64,000 nucleotides of DNA from Pseudomonas sp. TH31 (GCF_016650815.1 NZ_JAEKEZ010000038.1:301413-365412), one strand, 5' to 3'. Numbered from the stretch's first letter, positions 37,697 to 47,537 are shown. The notes: generated by a model not told the origin, from the letters alone. Program-made: numbers and translations.

Positions 37697-38841
37697 GCGG
37701 CCACCCCCGATTTCAGCGGTTGGGCGTACAGGTCATAGCCGTAGACCCAGGCCGGATCTTCCTGAGTGCGCAGCCAGGTGTTGGCGTTCGACACCGACTG
37801 CACGCGGGAGGCGCGTTCCTTGCGGTTGGCTTCATAGAGTTCGAACGCGGTGCGGTAGTCGCCGAGGCCGGTTTCCTGCAGGCAGCGAGTGAGCATCGCC
37901 GCGTCTTCGATGGCCATGCCGGCGCCCTGGGCCATGTGCGGTTTCATCGGGTGGCAGGCGTCGCCCAGCAATACCAGGCGACCACGGCTCCACAGCGGCA
38001 ATGGGTTACGGTTGCGCAACGGCCATTTGGTCACGCTTTCGGTGGATTCGATCAGCGCCTGGACCGTCGGGTGATAACCCTGGAACGCCTCGAACATTTC
38101 TTCGCGGCTGCTATCAACGAACGCGCCCTGGAAATCCCACTCCGGGTGCGGCACGCCGGTCACGTAGTAGTACTCGTCGCGCTTGCCGGTGGTGTAGTAG
38201 ACCATCATGTGTCGGTCCTCGGTCCACCACTTGATGCAGTCCTCGAACTTCAAGTCGTACTTGGCCAATTGATCGCCACGGATCAGCGCCCGGTGCGCGA
38301 CCCAGCCGCTGTACAACGGTTTTTCCGGGCCGAGCAACTCTTCACGAATCTTCGAATTGATCCCGTCGGCGCCGATGACGATGTCGGCGTAGGTGACTTC
38401 GCCGTCGCTGAAGGTCAGGCGCACCTGGCTGTCGGTTTCCTCGAGGGTTTCCAGGCGTTTGTTGAAGTGCACGGTGCCGGGCTTGATCGTCGACATCTGC
38501 AAGGCGTGAAGGTCGCCGCGGTGCACGGTGACGTAGGACGCGCCGTACTCCTTGCGGGCGAAATCGCCCAGCGGGATGCGTGACAGGTAGTCGCCGCTCA
38601 AGCCATCGCGGCTGAACCAGTGATCCGGGTGCGAGCCCATCAGGTCGAGCTGCTGCTCGATGCCCATGCGCCGGAAAATTTTCATGATGTTGGGGCCCAT
38701 GTGGATCCCGGCGCCGAGACGGGAGAACTCCGGGGCCTGTTCGTAGATGTCCACTTGAAACCCGGCTTGTTGCAGCAACGTCGCAGCGGCTGCACCGCCA
38801 AGACCTGCACCGACGATGGCGATTTTTTGTGTTTGGGCCAT
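37693..38841 (-). CDS. nicC: 6-hydroxynicotinate 3-monooxygenase NicC
   Basis: 382-aa FAD-dependent aromatic hydroxylase that decarboxylates and hydroxylates 6-hydroxynicotinate to 2,5-dihydroxypyridine. The FAD motif IVGAGLGGAAAATLLQQAG is at residues 9-27, the DG fold is VIGADGINSKIRE, and the second FAD site is LLGDACHPMKPHMAQGAGMA. It is first in the minus-strand nicCDEF(T) operon and divergent from nicXR, with two GTATAC palindromes between them. Confidence 0.93.
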   Translation of the reverse strand: MAQTQKIAIVGAGLGGAAAATLLQQAGFQVDIYEQAPEFSRLGAGIHMGPNIMKIFRRMGIEQQLDLMGSHPDHWFSRDGLSGDYLSRIPLGDFARKEYGASYVTVHRGDLHALQMSTIKPGTVHFNKRLETLEETDSQVRLTFSDGEVTYADIVIGADGINSKIREELLGPEKPLYSGWVAHRALIRGDQLAKYDLKFEDCIKWWTEDRHMMVYYTTGKRDEYYYVTGVPHPEWDFQGAFVDSSREEMFEAFQGYHPTVQALIESTESVTKWPLRNRNPLPLWSRGRLVLLGDACHPMKPHMAQGAGMAIEDAAMLTRCLQETGLGDYRTAFELYEANRKERASRVQSVSNANTWLRTQEDPAWVYGYDLYAQPLKSGVAA

Positions 38842-38896
38842 GGGGCTTGTTCCTCTTCTTCGAATGGTCGCTGGCTGGGTCGCCGCAAGGTTTTAA

Positions 38897-38908
38897 AGTG
38901 TATACACT
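38897..38908. promoter_or_regulatory. Palindrome upstream of nicC, candidate NicR operator
   Basis: AGTGTATACACT is a perfect 12-bp palindrome 56 bp before the nicC start. It shares the core GTATAC with the palindrome before nicX. NicR, the MarR-type regulator of this pathway, controls both the nicC and nicX promoters in P. putida. The assignment here is inference. Confidence 0.55.
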
Positions 38909-39071
38909 GTATTTTTGAAAAAGAAAGAGCCGCCCGAGAAATTTAATTTTTAGCGATTTTTCTCAGTGGTCACCGAATGTAACCAATGTTTATTGAGTTT
39001 GTGTGGGTTGGTAACGTTATGGTCTGGCTCTTGCAGTCCGCTGGCATTTCAGGTCTTATCGTTAACAAATG

Positions 39072-39081
39072 GCGTATACGC
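39072..39081. promoter_or_regulatory. Palindrome upstream of nicX, candidate NicR operator
   Basis: GCGTATACGC is a perfect palindrome 70 bp before the nicX start, followed by TATATAAAT, a likely -10 region. It shares the core GTATAC with the nicC-side site. Confidence 0.5.
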
Positions 39082-39151
39082 TATATAAATGCACCAGGGT
39101 GAGGCGGGGCGCCTCGACTTGGTGCGCAGCAGACGACTGAGGAGACAGAAA

Positions 39152-40204
39152 ATGCCGGTAAGCGATTGCGAGCTGACCCAGATGTTCGAACACGTGTTGA
39201 AGCTGTCGAAGGTCGACCCGACCCAGAGCGTCGCCGTGCTCAAGAGCCACTATTCCGACCCGCGTACCGTGCGCGCCGCGATGGACGCCGCCCAGCGCCT
39301 GGGGGCCAAGGTGTACGCGGTGGAGTTGCCGTCGTTTAACCATCCGACGGCCATGGGCAACGACATGACCGCCTATTGCGGTGACACCGCGCTGACCGGC
39401 AATCACGCGGCGCAACGGGCGCTGGAAGCCGCGGACTTGATCGTCGACACGATGATGCTGCTGCATTCGCCGGAGCAGGAGCAGATCCTCAAGACCGGCA
39501 CGCGGATTCTGTTGGCCGTCGAGCCGCCGGAAGTGCTGGCGCGGATGCTGCCGACCGAGTCGGACAAGGTGCGGGTGATGGCGGCGCAGACGCTGCTTGA
39601 ACAGGCGCGCTCGATCCACGTCACGTCCCGCGCCGGCAGCGATTTTCGCGCCGCGCTGGGGCAATACCCGGCGGTCACCGAGTACGGCTTCGCCGATGAG
39701 CCGGGGCGCTGGGACCACTGGCCCAGCGGTTTTCTGTTCTCCTGGCCCAACGAAGAAACCGCCGAAGGCGTGCTGGTGCTGGATGTCGGCGACATCCTGT
39801 TGCCGTTCAAGACCTACACCCGGGAGAAGATCACCCTGGAAATCGACAAGGGCTTCATTACCTCGATCCACGGCGGTTTCGAAGCCGAATACTTGCGCGA
39901 CTACATGAAGTACTTCAACGATCCCGAGGTGTATGGCATCTCCCACATCGGCTGGGGCTTGCAGCCAAAAGCCCAGTGGACCGCCATGGGCCTGCACGAC
40001 AAGAACGACGGCATGTGCATGGATGCGCGGGCGTTCTACGGCAACTTCCTGTTCTCCACCGGGCCGAACACCGAAGTCGGCGGCAAGCGCAAAACCCCGT
40101 GCCACCTGGACATCCCGCTGCGCAATTGCGATGTGTACCTGGATGACCAGGCGGTGGTGATTGGCGGGGATGTGGTGGCGCCGCAGGCTTCCCGGGTTCG
40201 CTAA
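39152..40204 (+). CDS. nicX: 2,5-dihydroxypyridine 5,6-dioxygenase NicX
   Basis: 350-aa Fe(II) extradiol-type dioxygenase that opens the ring of 2,5-dihydroxypyridine to N-formylmaleamate. The metal ligands are His265 (ISHIGW), His318 and Asp320 (CHLDIP), the same residue numbers I recall for P. putida NicX. ATG 39152 follows GGAGACAGAAA. It is followed by nicR on the same strand with a REP-like hairpin between. Confidence 0.95.
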   Translation: MPVSDCELTQMFEHVLKLSKVDPTQSVAVLKSHYSDPRTVRAAMDAAQRLGAKVYAVELPSFNHPTAMGNDMTAYCGDTALTGNHAAQRALEAADLIVDTMMLLHSPEQEQILKTGTRILLAVEPPEVLARMLPTESDKVRVMAAQTLLEQARSIHVTSRAGSDFRAALGQYPAVTEYGFADEPGRWDHWPSGFLFSWPNEETAEGVLVLDVGDILLPFKTYTREKITLEIDKGFITSIHGGFEAEYLRDYMKYFNDPEVYGISHIGWGLQPKAQWTAMGLHDKNDGMCMDARAFYGNFLFSTGPNTEVGGKRKTPCHLDIPLRNCDVYLDDQAVVIGGDVVAPQASRVR

Positions 40205-40220
40205 GCGTGCAGGATTACCC

Positions 40221-40305
40221 TGTAGGAGCTGCCGAAGGCTGCGATCTTTTGATCTTGATCTTAAAAGCAAAATCAAAAGATCGCAGCCTTCGGCAGCTCC
40301 TACAG
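40221..40305. repeat. REP-like hairpin, CTGCCGAAGGCTGCGATC family
   Basis: Arms TGTAGGAGCTGCCGAAGGCT and AGCCTTCGGCAGCTCCTACA around GATCTTTTGATCTTGATC. It lies between nicX and nicR, so it may uncouple their expression. Confidence 0.85.
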
Positions 40306-40365
40306 GGGTTGTGAACACCGTTGCAAATGGTTCATCCCTTGAGTCCACCCGCCGACCTGTCCATC

Positions 40366-40850
40366 ATGCCTCCCCACCACTCATCGTCTTTCGAGTCTGC
40401 CGTGCCTGAAACTCCTGATTCTTCTTACGTTTTCTCCGAACAAGTCGGGCATTTGCTGCGCAAGGCCTATCAGCGGCACATGGCGATTTTCCAGCAGAAC
40501 GTCGGCGACTCCCAGCTCACGGCGGTGCAGTTTGTCACCCTGTGCGCCGTGCGTGATCATGGTCCCAGCTCCCTGACGGAACTGGTCAAGGCCACCGCCG
40601 TGGACCAGGCGACCATTCGCGGTATCGTCGAACGGCTCAAGGCCCGGAACTGATCACCCTTGAACCCGACCCGCAAGACCGGCGCAAAGTTATTGTCGGC
40701 CTGTCCGAGGCTGGCGACCGCCTGGTCCGGCAAACCGTGCCCTGCGCCGGGAAAATCACCGAGCTGACGATGAGCAATCTCAACCCGGCAGAACGGGTTG
40801 CCGTGCTGTTTTTGCTGCGCAAAATGATCGACGACCCGCAAGACTCATAA
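40366..40850 (+). CDS. nicR: MarR-family regulator NicR (one apparent frameshift)
   Basis: Reconstructed as about 161 aa from ATG 40366; an upstream ATG at 40327 adds 13 residues and neither has a clear ribosome site. The winged helix is visible (VGHLLRKAYQRHMAIFQQNV, LTAVQFVTLCAVRDHGPSSL, VDQATIRGIVERLKAR). After the break at 40643-40647 (CCCGG for CCCGGG) comes the wing ELITLEPDPQDRRKVIVGLS. NicR represses the nicC and nicX operons until 6-hydroxynicotinate appears (P. putida). Confidence 0.85.
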
Positions 40851-40864
40851 GCGGTAACGCGCTC

Positions 40865-41103
40865 TGTAGCAACTGCCGAGGTACGAGGCTGCGTTCGGCT
40901 CGTGTAGCAGCTGCCGAAGGCTGCGTTCGGCTGCGAAGCAGTCGTGAAATCAGCCAATGCGGTGTTTCAGGAAGACCGTGTGCTCAGGTTTGACGACTGC
41001 TGCGCAGCCGAACGCAGCCTTCGGCAGCTGCTACACGAGCGGAACGCAGCCTCGTACCTCGGCAGCTGCTACATGAGCCTCGCGGGCTCGACAGCTGCTA
41101 CAC
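40865..41103. repeat. Long hairpin of the GTAGCAGCTGCCGAAGG family
   Basis: Arms GTAGCAGCTGCCGAAGGCTG...GTTCGGCTGCGAAGCAGTCG and CGACTGCTGCGCAGCCGAAC...CTTCGGCAGCTGCTACACGAG enclose a core AAATCAGCCAATGCGGTGTT. It lies between nicR and nicA. The rest of the 405-bp gap to nicA holds the nicA promoter; CATCA-N2-TGATG at about 41232-41243 is a weak candidate operator. Confidence 0.8.
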
Positions 41104-41255
41104 ACCGCGTGCTGGCATCGTTCTTGCTCTTGTTTCATGTAGTAGTCACTTCACCAGTTGAGTGTGTCGCGATGCCACAACCCCATTTGGCCCGCGACGT
41201 TTTTTTCGACCTTTTGGTGTAGTGCCTGCTTCATCAACTGATGTGGGCGAAGTGA

Positions 41256-41732
41256 ATGAGCAGCCAGGAAATCACCGTAGCGCTTGAGGTCAACGGCCTC
41301 ACGAGCACCGTTACCGCCATGGCGGACACGCCGTTATTGCTGATCTTGCGCAATGACCTGCAACTCAACGGCCCCAAGTACGGCTGCGGCCTGGGCGAGT
41401 GCGGGGCGTGCACGGTGATCATTGATGGCGTGGCGGCGCGTTCTTGCGTGTTTCCGCTGGCCGGCGCCGGCGACCGGCAGATTGTCACCCTCGAAGGGCT
41501 CGGCTCTCGCGCCGAGCCGCACCTGGTGCAACAAGCCTTTATCGACGAGCAAGCGGCGCAATGCGGCTATTGCCTCAACGGCATGATCATGACCGCCAAG
41601 GCCTTGCTCGACCGCATTCCGCACCCCAGCGAAACCCAGATCCGCAACGAACTCTCGGCCAACCTCTGCCGATGCGGCACCCATATCGAAATCCTCCGTG
41701 CGGTGCTGCGTGCCGCCCGTCAAATGCCTTGA
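41256..41732 (+). CDS. nicA: Nicotinate dehydrogenase small subunit NicA (2Fe-2S)
   Basis: 158-aa xanthine dehydrogenase-type iron-sulfur subunit. The plant-type [2Fe-2S] cluster motif is GCGLGECGACTVIID, and the second cluster uses QCGYCLNGMIM and NLCRCGTHIEIL. NicA and NicB hydroxylate nicotinate at C6 to 6-hydroxynicotinate. The gene precedes nicB by 10 bp. Confidence 0.95.
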   Translation: MSSQEITVALEVNGLTSTVTAMADTPLLLILRNDLQLNGPKYGCGLGECGACTVIIDGVAARSCVFPLAGAGDRQIVTLEGLGSRAEPHLVQQAFIDEQAAQCGYCLNGMIMTAKALLDRIPHPSETQIRNELSANLCRCGTHIEILRAVLRAARQMP

Positions 41733-41742
41733 ACGTGGATCG

Positions 41743-44700
41743 ATGACCATGACTGACGCCATTCCAACCCGCGACCAATTGCTGGCCAAGACCGGCGTGC
41801 TGCTGATCGTCGATGACATCCTGCCGCCGTCCGGTCCGGTGGCCAAGGGCGGTACACCGCTGATAAAACCCAAGGAGTTGGGCCTGTTCATCGCCATCAG
41901 CGATGACGGGCGCGTGTATGCGTTCAACGGTCACGTCGATCTCGGCACCGGCATTCGCACCTCGCTGGCGCAGATCGTCGCCGAAGAACTCGACCTGCAA
42001 CTGGAGCAGGTGTGCATGGTGCTCGGTGACACCGAGCGCGCGCCGAATCAGGGCGCGACGATTGCCAGTGCGACCTTGCAGATTTCCGCGATCCCGCTGC
42101 GCAATGCTGCCGCCGAAGCCCGGCGCTTTGTGCTGGACTCGGCGGCGCAGCGCTGGGCAGTCGAGGCGGGCAGCCTGAAAATCGAAGCCGGGGTGATTCG
42201 CGCCAAGGATGGTCGAACGGCGACCTACGCTGAGTTGGTCAGCGGCGAACACGTTGAACTGCGCATTTCCGGCACCGCACCGCTCAAGCCTGTCGAGGAC
42301 TATCGACTGGTGGGCAAGGGCGCCGCACGGGTTGATATTCCCGCCAAAGCCACTGGCGAGCTGACTTACGTCCACGACATGCGCGTGCCGGACATGCTCC
42401 ACGGCCGGGTGATTCGCCCACCCTACGCCGGGCTCGATTGCGGTGACTTTGTCGGCAATAGTCTGCTGGAAGTCGATGAATCCTCCATCGCGCACATCGC
42501 CGGGATCGTCGCCGTGGTGGTGATCCGCGATTTCGTCGGGGTCGTGGCGTTGCGCGAAGAGCAGGCGATCAAGGCCGCCCAGGCATTGAAAATAACCTGG
42601 AAAGCCTGGAATCAAGGCTTGCCGGATTTGAACGATGTCGAGCAAGCGATCCGCGACAACCCGCGAGTGCAACGGGTGGTCCTCGATCAAGGCAATGTCG
42701 ACGAAGCGCTGGCCAACGCCACTCAGCGCATGCCGCGTACCTATATGTGGCCGTATCAAATGCACGGTTCGATCGGCCCGTCCTGCGGCGTGGCGGACTA
42801 TCAACCGTCAGGCAGTCGCGTGTGGTCCGGTAGCCAGAATCCGCATTTGCTGCGGGCCGACCTGGCGTGGTTGCTGGAGTGTGAAGAAGAATCCATCGAG
42901 ATCATTCGCATGGAAGCGTCCGGCTGTTACGGGCGCAACTGTGCCGACGATGTTTGCGCCGATGCCTTGCTGTTGTCACGCGCCGTGGGCAAACCGGTGC
43001 GGGTGCAATTGACCCGCGAGCAAGAGCACTTGTGGGAGCCCAAAGGCACTGCGCAATTGATGGACGTCGACGGCGGCCTGAACGCCGATGGCAGCGTCGC
43101 CGCCTATGATTTTCAGACCAGCTACCCGTCCAACGGCGCGCCGACCCTGGCCTTGCTGCTGACCGGGCGGGTCGAGCCGGTGGCGGCGATGTTCGAGATG
43201 GGCGACCGCACGTCGATCCCGCCGTATGACTTCGAAAACATGCGCGTGACCATCAACGACATGGCGCCGATTGTCCGCGCTTCGTGGATGCGCGGGGTTT
43301 CCGCGCTGCCGAACACCTTCGCCCACGAGTCGTACATCGATGAATTGGCCTCCGCTGCCGGCGTCGATCCTGTGGAGTACCGGTTGCGTTATCTGCACGA
43401 CGAACGCGCCATCGATCTGGTGAAATCCACCGCCGAACGTGCGGCCTGGACGCCACGCACTGCGCCGATGCAAACCCCGAATGAGGATCAGTTGCTGCGC
43501 GGTCGCGGCTTTGCCTATGCGCGCTACATCCACAGCAAGTTTCCCGGGTTCGGCGCAGCGTGGGCGGCGTGGGTAGCGGACGTGGCCATTGACCGCCAGA
43601 CCGGCGATGTCTCGGTTACGCGGGTGGTGATCGGCCATGACTCGGGGATGATGATCAACCCGGCGGGGGTGCAGCATCAGATTCACGGCAACGTGATCCA
43701 GTCCACCAGCCGGGTGCTCAAGGAGCGGGTAACCTTCGAAGAATCCACCGTGGCGAGCAAGGAGTGGGGCGGTTATCCGATCCTGACCTTTCCCGAGGTG
43801 CCGCAGATCGACGTGTTGATGATGCCGCGTCAGGACCAGCCGCCGATGGGCGCCGGTGAGTCGGCTTCGGTGCCAAGCGCGGCGGCGATTGCCAATGCGA
43901 TCTATGACGCCACCGGGATTCGTTTTCGCGAACTGCCGATCACCCCGGAGCGGGTGCTGGCCGCGTTGAACGCCGGCACTTGCGACGAACCGCCGAAGTC
44001 TCCAACTAAACGATCAAAGTGGCTGTTCGGTTCGCTGTTTGCCGCATTCGGCGCGGTGCTCGGCATGGCGGCGACGGCCTGGCCGTTTCATAGTGAAATC
44101 GCGCCGATTGCGCCACCAAGTGCCGGCACCTGGTCGACGGCGACCCTGGAGCGCGGACGGTTGCTGGCGGCGGTCGGTGATTGCGCGGTGTGCCACACCG
44201 CGCCCGGCGGCGTGACCAATGCTGGCGGGTTGGCGATGCAGACCCCGTTCGGCACGCTGTACAGCAGCAACATCACCCCGGATGTGAAAACCGGGATCGG
44301 CCGTTGGTCGTACCCGGCGTTCGAGCGGGCGATGCGCGACGGCATCGGCCGTGACGGGCGCAACTTGTATCCGGCGTTTCCCTACACGGCGTTTCGCAAC
44401 ATCAATGACGCGGACATGCAGGCGTTGTACGCGTACCTGATGTCGCAAACGCCGGTCAGCCAACCGGCGCAAGCCAACGACATGCGCTTTCCGTTCAACC
44501 TGCGGCCGCTGATGGCGGGGTGGAATACGTTGTTTCTGCGCAAGGGTGAAATCAGCGTGCAGCCGCAGCGCAGCGAGCAATGGAATCGCGGCGCCTACCT
44601 GGTCAACGGTTTGGGTCACTGCGCGGCCTGCCATTCGCCGCGCAACCTGATGGGCGCGGAGAAGGGCGGTGTGTCGTTCCTCGGCGGCGGGATGGTCGAT

Positions 44701-45297
44701 GGCTGGGAGGCGCCGGCGTTGAGCGGGTTGTCGAAAGCACCGACGCCGTGGACCGAGGATCAGCTATTCGGTTATTTGAGCACCGGTTATTCCGCCGAAC
44801 ACGGCGTGGCGACCGGGCCGATGGGGCCGGTGGTCTCGGAACTGGCGAAGTTACCGACGGCGGATATTCGGGCGATGGCGGTGTACCTGGCGTCACTCAA
44901 TGGTGCGCAGGCTGAGGCTCAAGTGGTGGAGAAGGTCACGCGGCCGGTGACCAGCCTGTCGCTGAGCAACGGCCAGCGGGTGTTCGAAGGCTCGTGCAAG
45001 GCCTGTCATGCTGATGGCCTGGGGCCGAAACTGTTTGGCGTGAGTCCGTCGCTGGCGACCAACACCAACGTGCACAGTGATCAGCCGGATAATTTGATCA
45101 AGGTCATCCTGCAAGGTATCGACACCCCGGCGACCAAGGACCTGGGGTACATGCCGGCGTTCAAGGACAGTTTGTCCAATACCCAGGTGGCGGAATTGGC
45201 GGCGTATTTGCGCAGTCGGTTTGCCGGTGAAGCGGCGGGTTGGGAAGGGTTGGAGCACAGAGTGGCGCATTTGCGGGCCAATCCGGGGAGCCATTAA
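41743..45297 (+). CDS. nicB: Nicotinate dehydrogenase large subunit NicB (Mo cofactor plus three haem c)
   Basis: 1184 aa. The first part (to about residue 740) is a molybdopterin-binding dehydrogenase (GHVDLGTGIRTSLAQIVAEE, QMHGSIGPSCGVADY, GAGESASVPSAAAIANAI). A hydrophobic segment near residue 760 (WLFGSLFAAFGAVLGMAA) probably crosses the inner membrane. Three cytochrome c motifs follow at about residues 818, 964 and 1086 (CAVCH, CAACH, CKACH). This domain order is that of P. putida NicB, which passes electrons to the respiratory chain rather than to NAD. Start MTMTDAIPT at 41743 is preferred; no FAD subunit is needed. Confidence 0.95.
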   Translation: MTMTDAIPTRDQLLAKTGVLLIVDDILPPSGPVAKGGTPLIKPKELGLFIAISDDGRVYAFNGHVDLGTGIRTSLAQIVAEELDLQLEQVCMVLGDTERAPNQGATIASATLQISAIPLRNAAAEARRFVLDSAAQRWAVEAGSLKIEAGVIRAKDGRTATYAELVSGEHVELRISGTAPLKPVEDYRLVGKGAARVDIPAKATGELTYVHDMRVPDMLHGRVIRPPYAGLDCGDFVGNSLLEVDESSIAHIAGIVAVVVIRDFVGVVALREEQAIKAAQALKITWKAWNQGLPDLNDVEQAIRDNPRVQRVVLDQGNVDEALANATQRMPRTYMWPYQMHGSIGPSCGVADYQPSGSRVWSGSQNPHLLRADLAWLLECEEESIEIIRMEASGCYGRNCADDVCADALLLSRAVGKPVRVQLTREQEHLWEPKGTAQLMDVDGGLNADGSVAAYDFQTSYPSNGAPTLALLLTGRVEPVAAMFEMGDRTSIPPYDFENMRVTINDMAPIVRASWMRGVSALPNTFAHESYIDELASAAGVDPVEYRLRYLHDERAIDLVKSTAERAAWTPRTAPMQTPNEDQLLRGRGFAYARYIHSKFPGFGAAWAAWVADVAIDRQTGDVSVTRVVIGHDSGMMINPAGVQHQIHGNVIQSTSRVLKERVTFEESTVASKEWGGYPILTFPEVPQIDVLMMPRQDQPPMGAGESASVPSAAAIANAIYDATGIRFRELPITPERVLAALNAGTCDEPPKSPTKRSKWLFGSLFAAFGAVLGMAATAWPFHSEIAPIAPPSAGTWSTATLERGRLLAAVGDCAVCHTAPGGVTNAGGLAMQTPFGTLYSSNITPDVKTGIGRWSYPAFERAMRDGIGRDGRNLYPAFPYTAFRNINDADMQALYAYLMSQTPVSQPAQANDMRFPFNLRPLMAGWNTLFLRKGEISVQPQRSEQWNRGAYLVNGLGHCAACHSPRNLMGAEKGGVSFLGGGMVDGWEAPALSGLSKAPTPWTEDQLFGYLSTGYSAEHGVATGPMGPVVSELAKLPTADIRAMAVYLASLNGAQAEAQVVEKVTRPVTSLSLSNGQRVFEGSCKACHADGLGPKLFGVSPSLATNTNVHSDQPDNLIKVILQGIDTPATKDLGYMPAFKDSLSNTQVAELAAYLRSRFAGEAAGWEGLEHRVAHLRANPGSH

Positions 45298-45299
45298 AA

Positions 45300-45372
45300 G
45301 CATCGCGAGCAAGCTTTGCTCCTACAGGCGCTACGCACATCCTGCAGGAGCAAGGCTTGCCCGCGATGAGGC
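45300..45372. repeat. REP-like hairpin after nicB
   Basis: ATCGCGAGCAAGCTTTGCTCCTACAGG faces CTGCAGGAGCAAGGCTTGCCCGCGATG. It lies between the convergent nicB and nicS genes and may end both transcripts. Confidence 0.65.
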
Positions 45373-45409
45373 CAGTACATTCACCCTTGATCCTGCCCGG
45401 GCAACCTCA

Positions 45410-46036
45410 TCACCCCCGCACCACCAGATCCTGAATAAACCCCAACCAATCCTGCTGCTGCCCCTTGTCCGCCAAATCCTCGCCGAGGAACGAGCTGAGC
45501 GTATGCCGGTTGGAGTTATAGAAATAACAAAGTGAGGCAATCATCAAATACACGTGCTTGATGTCCAGCACCTCACGAAACAGCCCCTGCGCCTGACCTG
45601 CCTCAATGATCGGCCTTAACACTCCGACCGCTTCCCCGGACAACCGACGCAGTTCGCTGGACTGCTGCGCGTGCTTGCCATTGTGCAGGTTTTCATTGCT
45701 GAGAATCGCGACAAATTCCGGGTGCTTGACGTAGTAATGCCAGACGAACGCCACCAGCTCCTGCAACGCCACCAGCGGTTGGCTCAGGTCGAGCTTGAGT
45801 CGGCTTTCGGCCTTGTTGAACTGCTCGTAGGTGTGTTCCAGCACGCAGATAAACAACTGCTCCTTACTGCCGAAGTAGTAATAGAGCATGCGGTCGTTGG
45901 ACTCGGCTTCCCGGGAAATACTCTCGACCCGGCCCCCGGAATAACCGTCGCGGGTGAACACTTTCACCGCCGCTTCGAGTATCCGTGTGCGGGTCTGTCG
46001 GGCCTGGGCGGCCCGGATGCCGGTCTTCTTGTTCAA
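45410..46036 (-). CDS. nicS: TetR-family regulator NicS
   Basis: 208 aa with a TetR helix-turn-helix (RTRILEAAVKVFTRDGYSGG, ISREAESNDRMLYYYFGSKE) and a C-terminal TetR_C-type ligand domain (LSNENLHNGKHAQQSSELRR). In P. putida the TetR-type NicS lies next to nicB and represses nicAB until nicotinate or 6-hydroxynicotinate is present. Position and size match. Confidence 0.88.
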   Translation of the reverse strand: MNKKTGIRAAQARQTRTRILEAAVKVFTRDGYSGGRVESISREAESNDRMLYYYFGSKEQLFICVLEHTYEQFNKAESRLKLDLSQPLVALQELVAFVWHYYVKHPEFVAILSNENLHNGKHAQQSSELRRLSGEAVGVLRPIIEAGQAQGLFREVLDIKHVYLMIASLCYFYNSNRHTLSSFLGEDLADKGQQQDWLGFIQDLVVRG

Positions 46037-46089
46037 CGTGCAGTCAACCTTGTGCCAAGCGGAGTCGCTGGGAATGTAGCACGCTGCGT

Positions 46090-47537
46090 TCAGCGCTTCA
46101 GGCTTGGCGCTGTTTCGGTGGCCGGCGGGTTTTCCATGACTTGCAGGATCGACGCTTCCGGGTCGAAATCGTCTTCCTCAAGTTCCATGAACTCTTCGGG
46201 CAAGAACACGTTGAGAAAGATCGCGCACAGTGCACCGACGGTGATCGGCGATTCGAAGATGTTGTGCAGGGCCTGCGGCAATTCGCGCAGCACCTGCGGC
46301 ACAGCGGCGATCCCCAGGCCCATTCCCAGGGAAATCGAGACGATCAGCATGTTGCGACGATGCAGGCCGGCTTCGGCGAGGATCTTGATCCCGGCCACGG
46401 CCACCGTGCCGAACATCACCAGTTCCGCACCACCGAGCACCGGTTTGGGCATCAGTTGCAGCACCGCGCCGATCATCGGGAACAAGCCCAGCAGCACCAG
46501 CAGCCCGGCAATGAAAAACGCGACATAACGGCTGGCCACGCCGGTGAGCTGGATCACGCCGTTGTTCTGGGCGAAGGTCACCATTGGCATGCTGTTGAAC
46601 ACCGCGGCCATGGCCGAGTTGAGACCGTCGGCGAGCAGGCCGGACTTGATCCGGCGAATGTAGATCGGGCCTTTGACCGGTTCCCGGAAATCATCGAGTT
46701 GGCCGTCAGGTCTCCGGCGGCTTCCAGCGGTGACACCAGGAAAATCACTGCCACCGGCACAAACGCGACCCAATCGAAGTTGAAACCGTACTTGAACGGC
46801 ACTGGTACGCTCACCAGCGGCACGGTGGGCAGGCTGGCGAAATCGACATCGCCCATCAGCCAGGCGACGACGTAGCCGAGAGTCAGGCCGATCACAATCG
46901 CACCGAGGCGCAGGAACGGCACATCGACCCGGTTCAACACCACGATGGTCCCCAGCACCAGCGCCGCCAGGGCCAGATGATGGCTGGCGCCGAGGTCCGC
47001 CACGCCGAAACCGCCGGCGATGTCGGTCATGGCGACCTTGATCAGCGACAGGCCCATCAGCGTGATGATGGTGCCGGTGACCACCGGGGTGATCAGCATC
47101 CGCAGTTTGCCGATGAACTGGCTCAACACGACTTCGATGAAGGCGGCGAAAAAGCACACGCCGAAGATCGTCGAAAGGATTTCATCGGTGCCGCCACCCC
47201 GGGCCTTGACCATGAAACCGGCGCTGAGGATTACGCTGATAAACGAAAAACTGGTGCCTTGCAGGCACAGCAAACCGGAACCCACCGGACCGAACCGCCG
47301 CGCCTGGACGAAGGTGCCCAGCCCGGAGACGAACAGCGCCATGCTGATCAGGTACGGGATTTCGCTTTGCAGGCCCAGCGCGCCGCCCATGATCAGGGTC
47401 GGGGTGATGATCCCGACGAAACTTGCGAGCACGTGTTGCAGGGCGGCGAAAACCGTGGCGGTTAGGTGCGGGCGGTCGTTGAGGCCGTAGATGAGGTCGG
47501 AGCGGGGCTGGGGTTTTGCGTGTTCAGATGAGGTCAC
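46090..47537 (-). CDS. NCS2 xanthine/uracil permease (one apparent frameshift)
   Basis: About 482 aa from the GTG at 47537; an ATG at 47598 would add 20 residues, and neither has a good ribosome site. About 14 membrane spans. Typical motifs are HVLASFVGIITPTLIMGGAL, CLQGTSFSFISVILSAGFMV, and the Q/N signature LEAAGDLTANSMI. The frame breaks at 46683-46687 (CCCGG for CCCGGG), and repair gives MISREPVKGPIYIRRIKSGL. It probably imports a purine by proton symport. It follows nicS, but a part in nicotinate use is not shown. Confidence 0.85.

Noticed and set aside
41743..45297. A novel fusion of a molybdenum dehydrogenase and a triple cytochrome c
   Set aside because: Unusual in general, but this is the known architecture of NicB.
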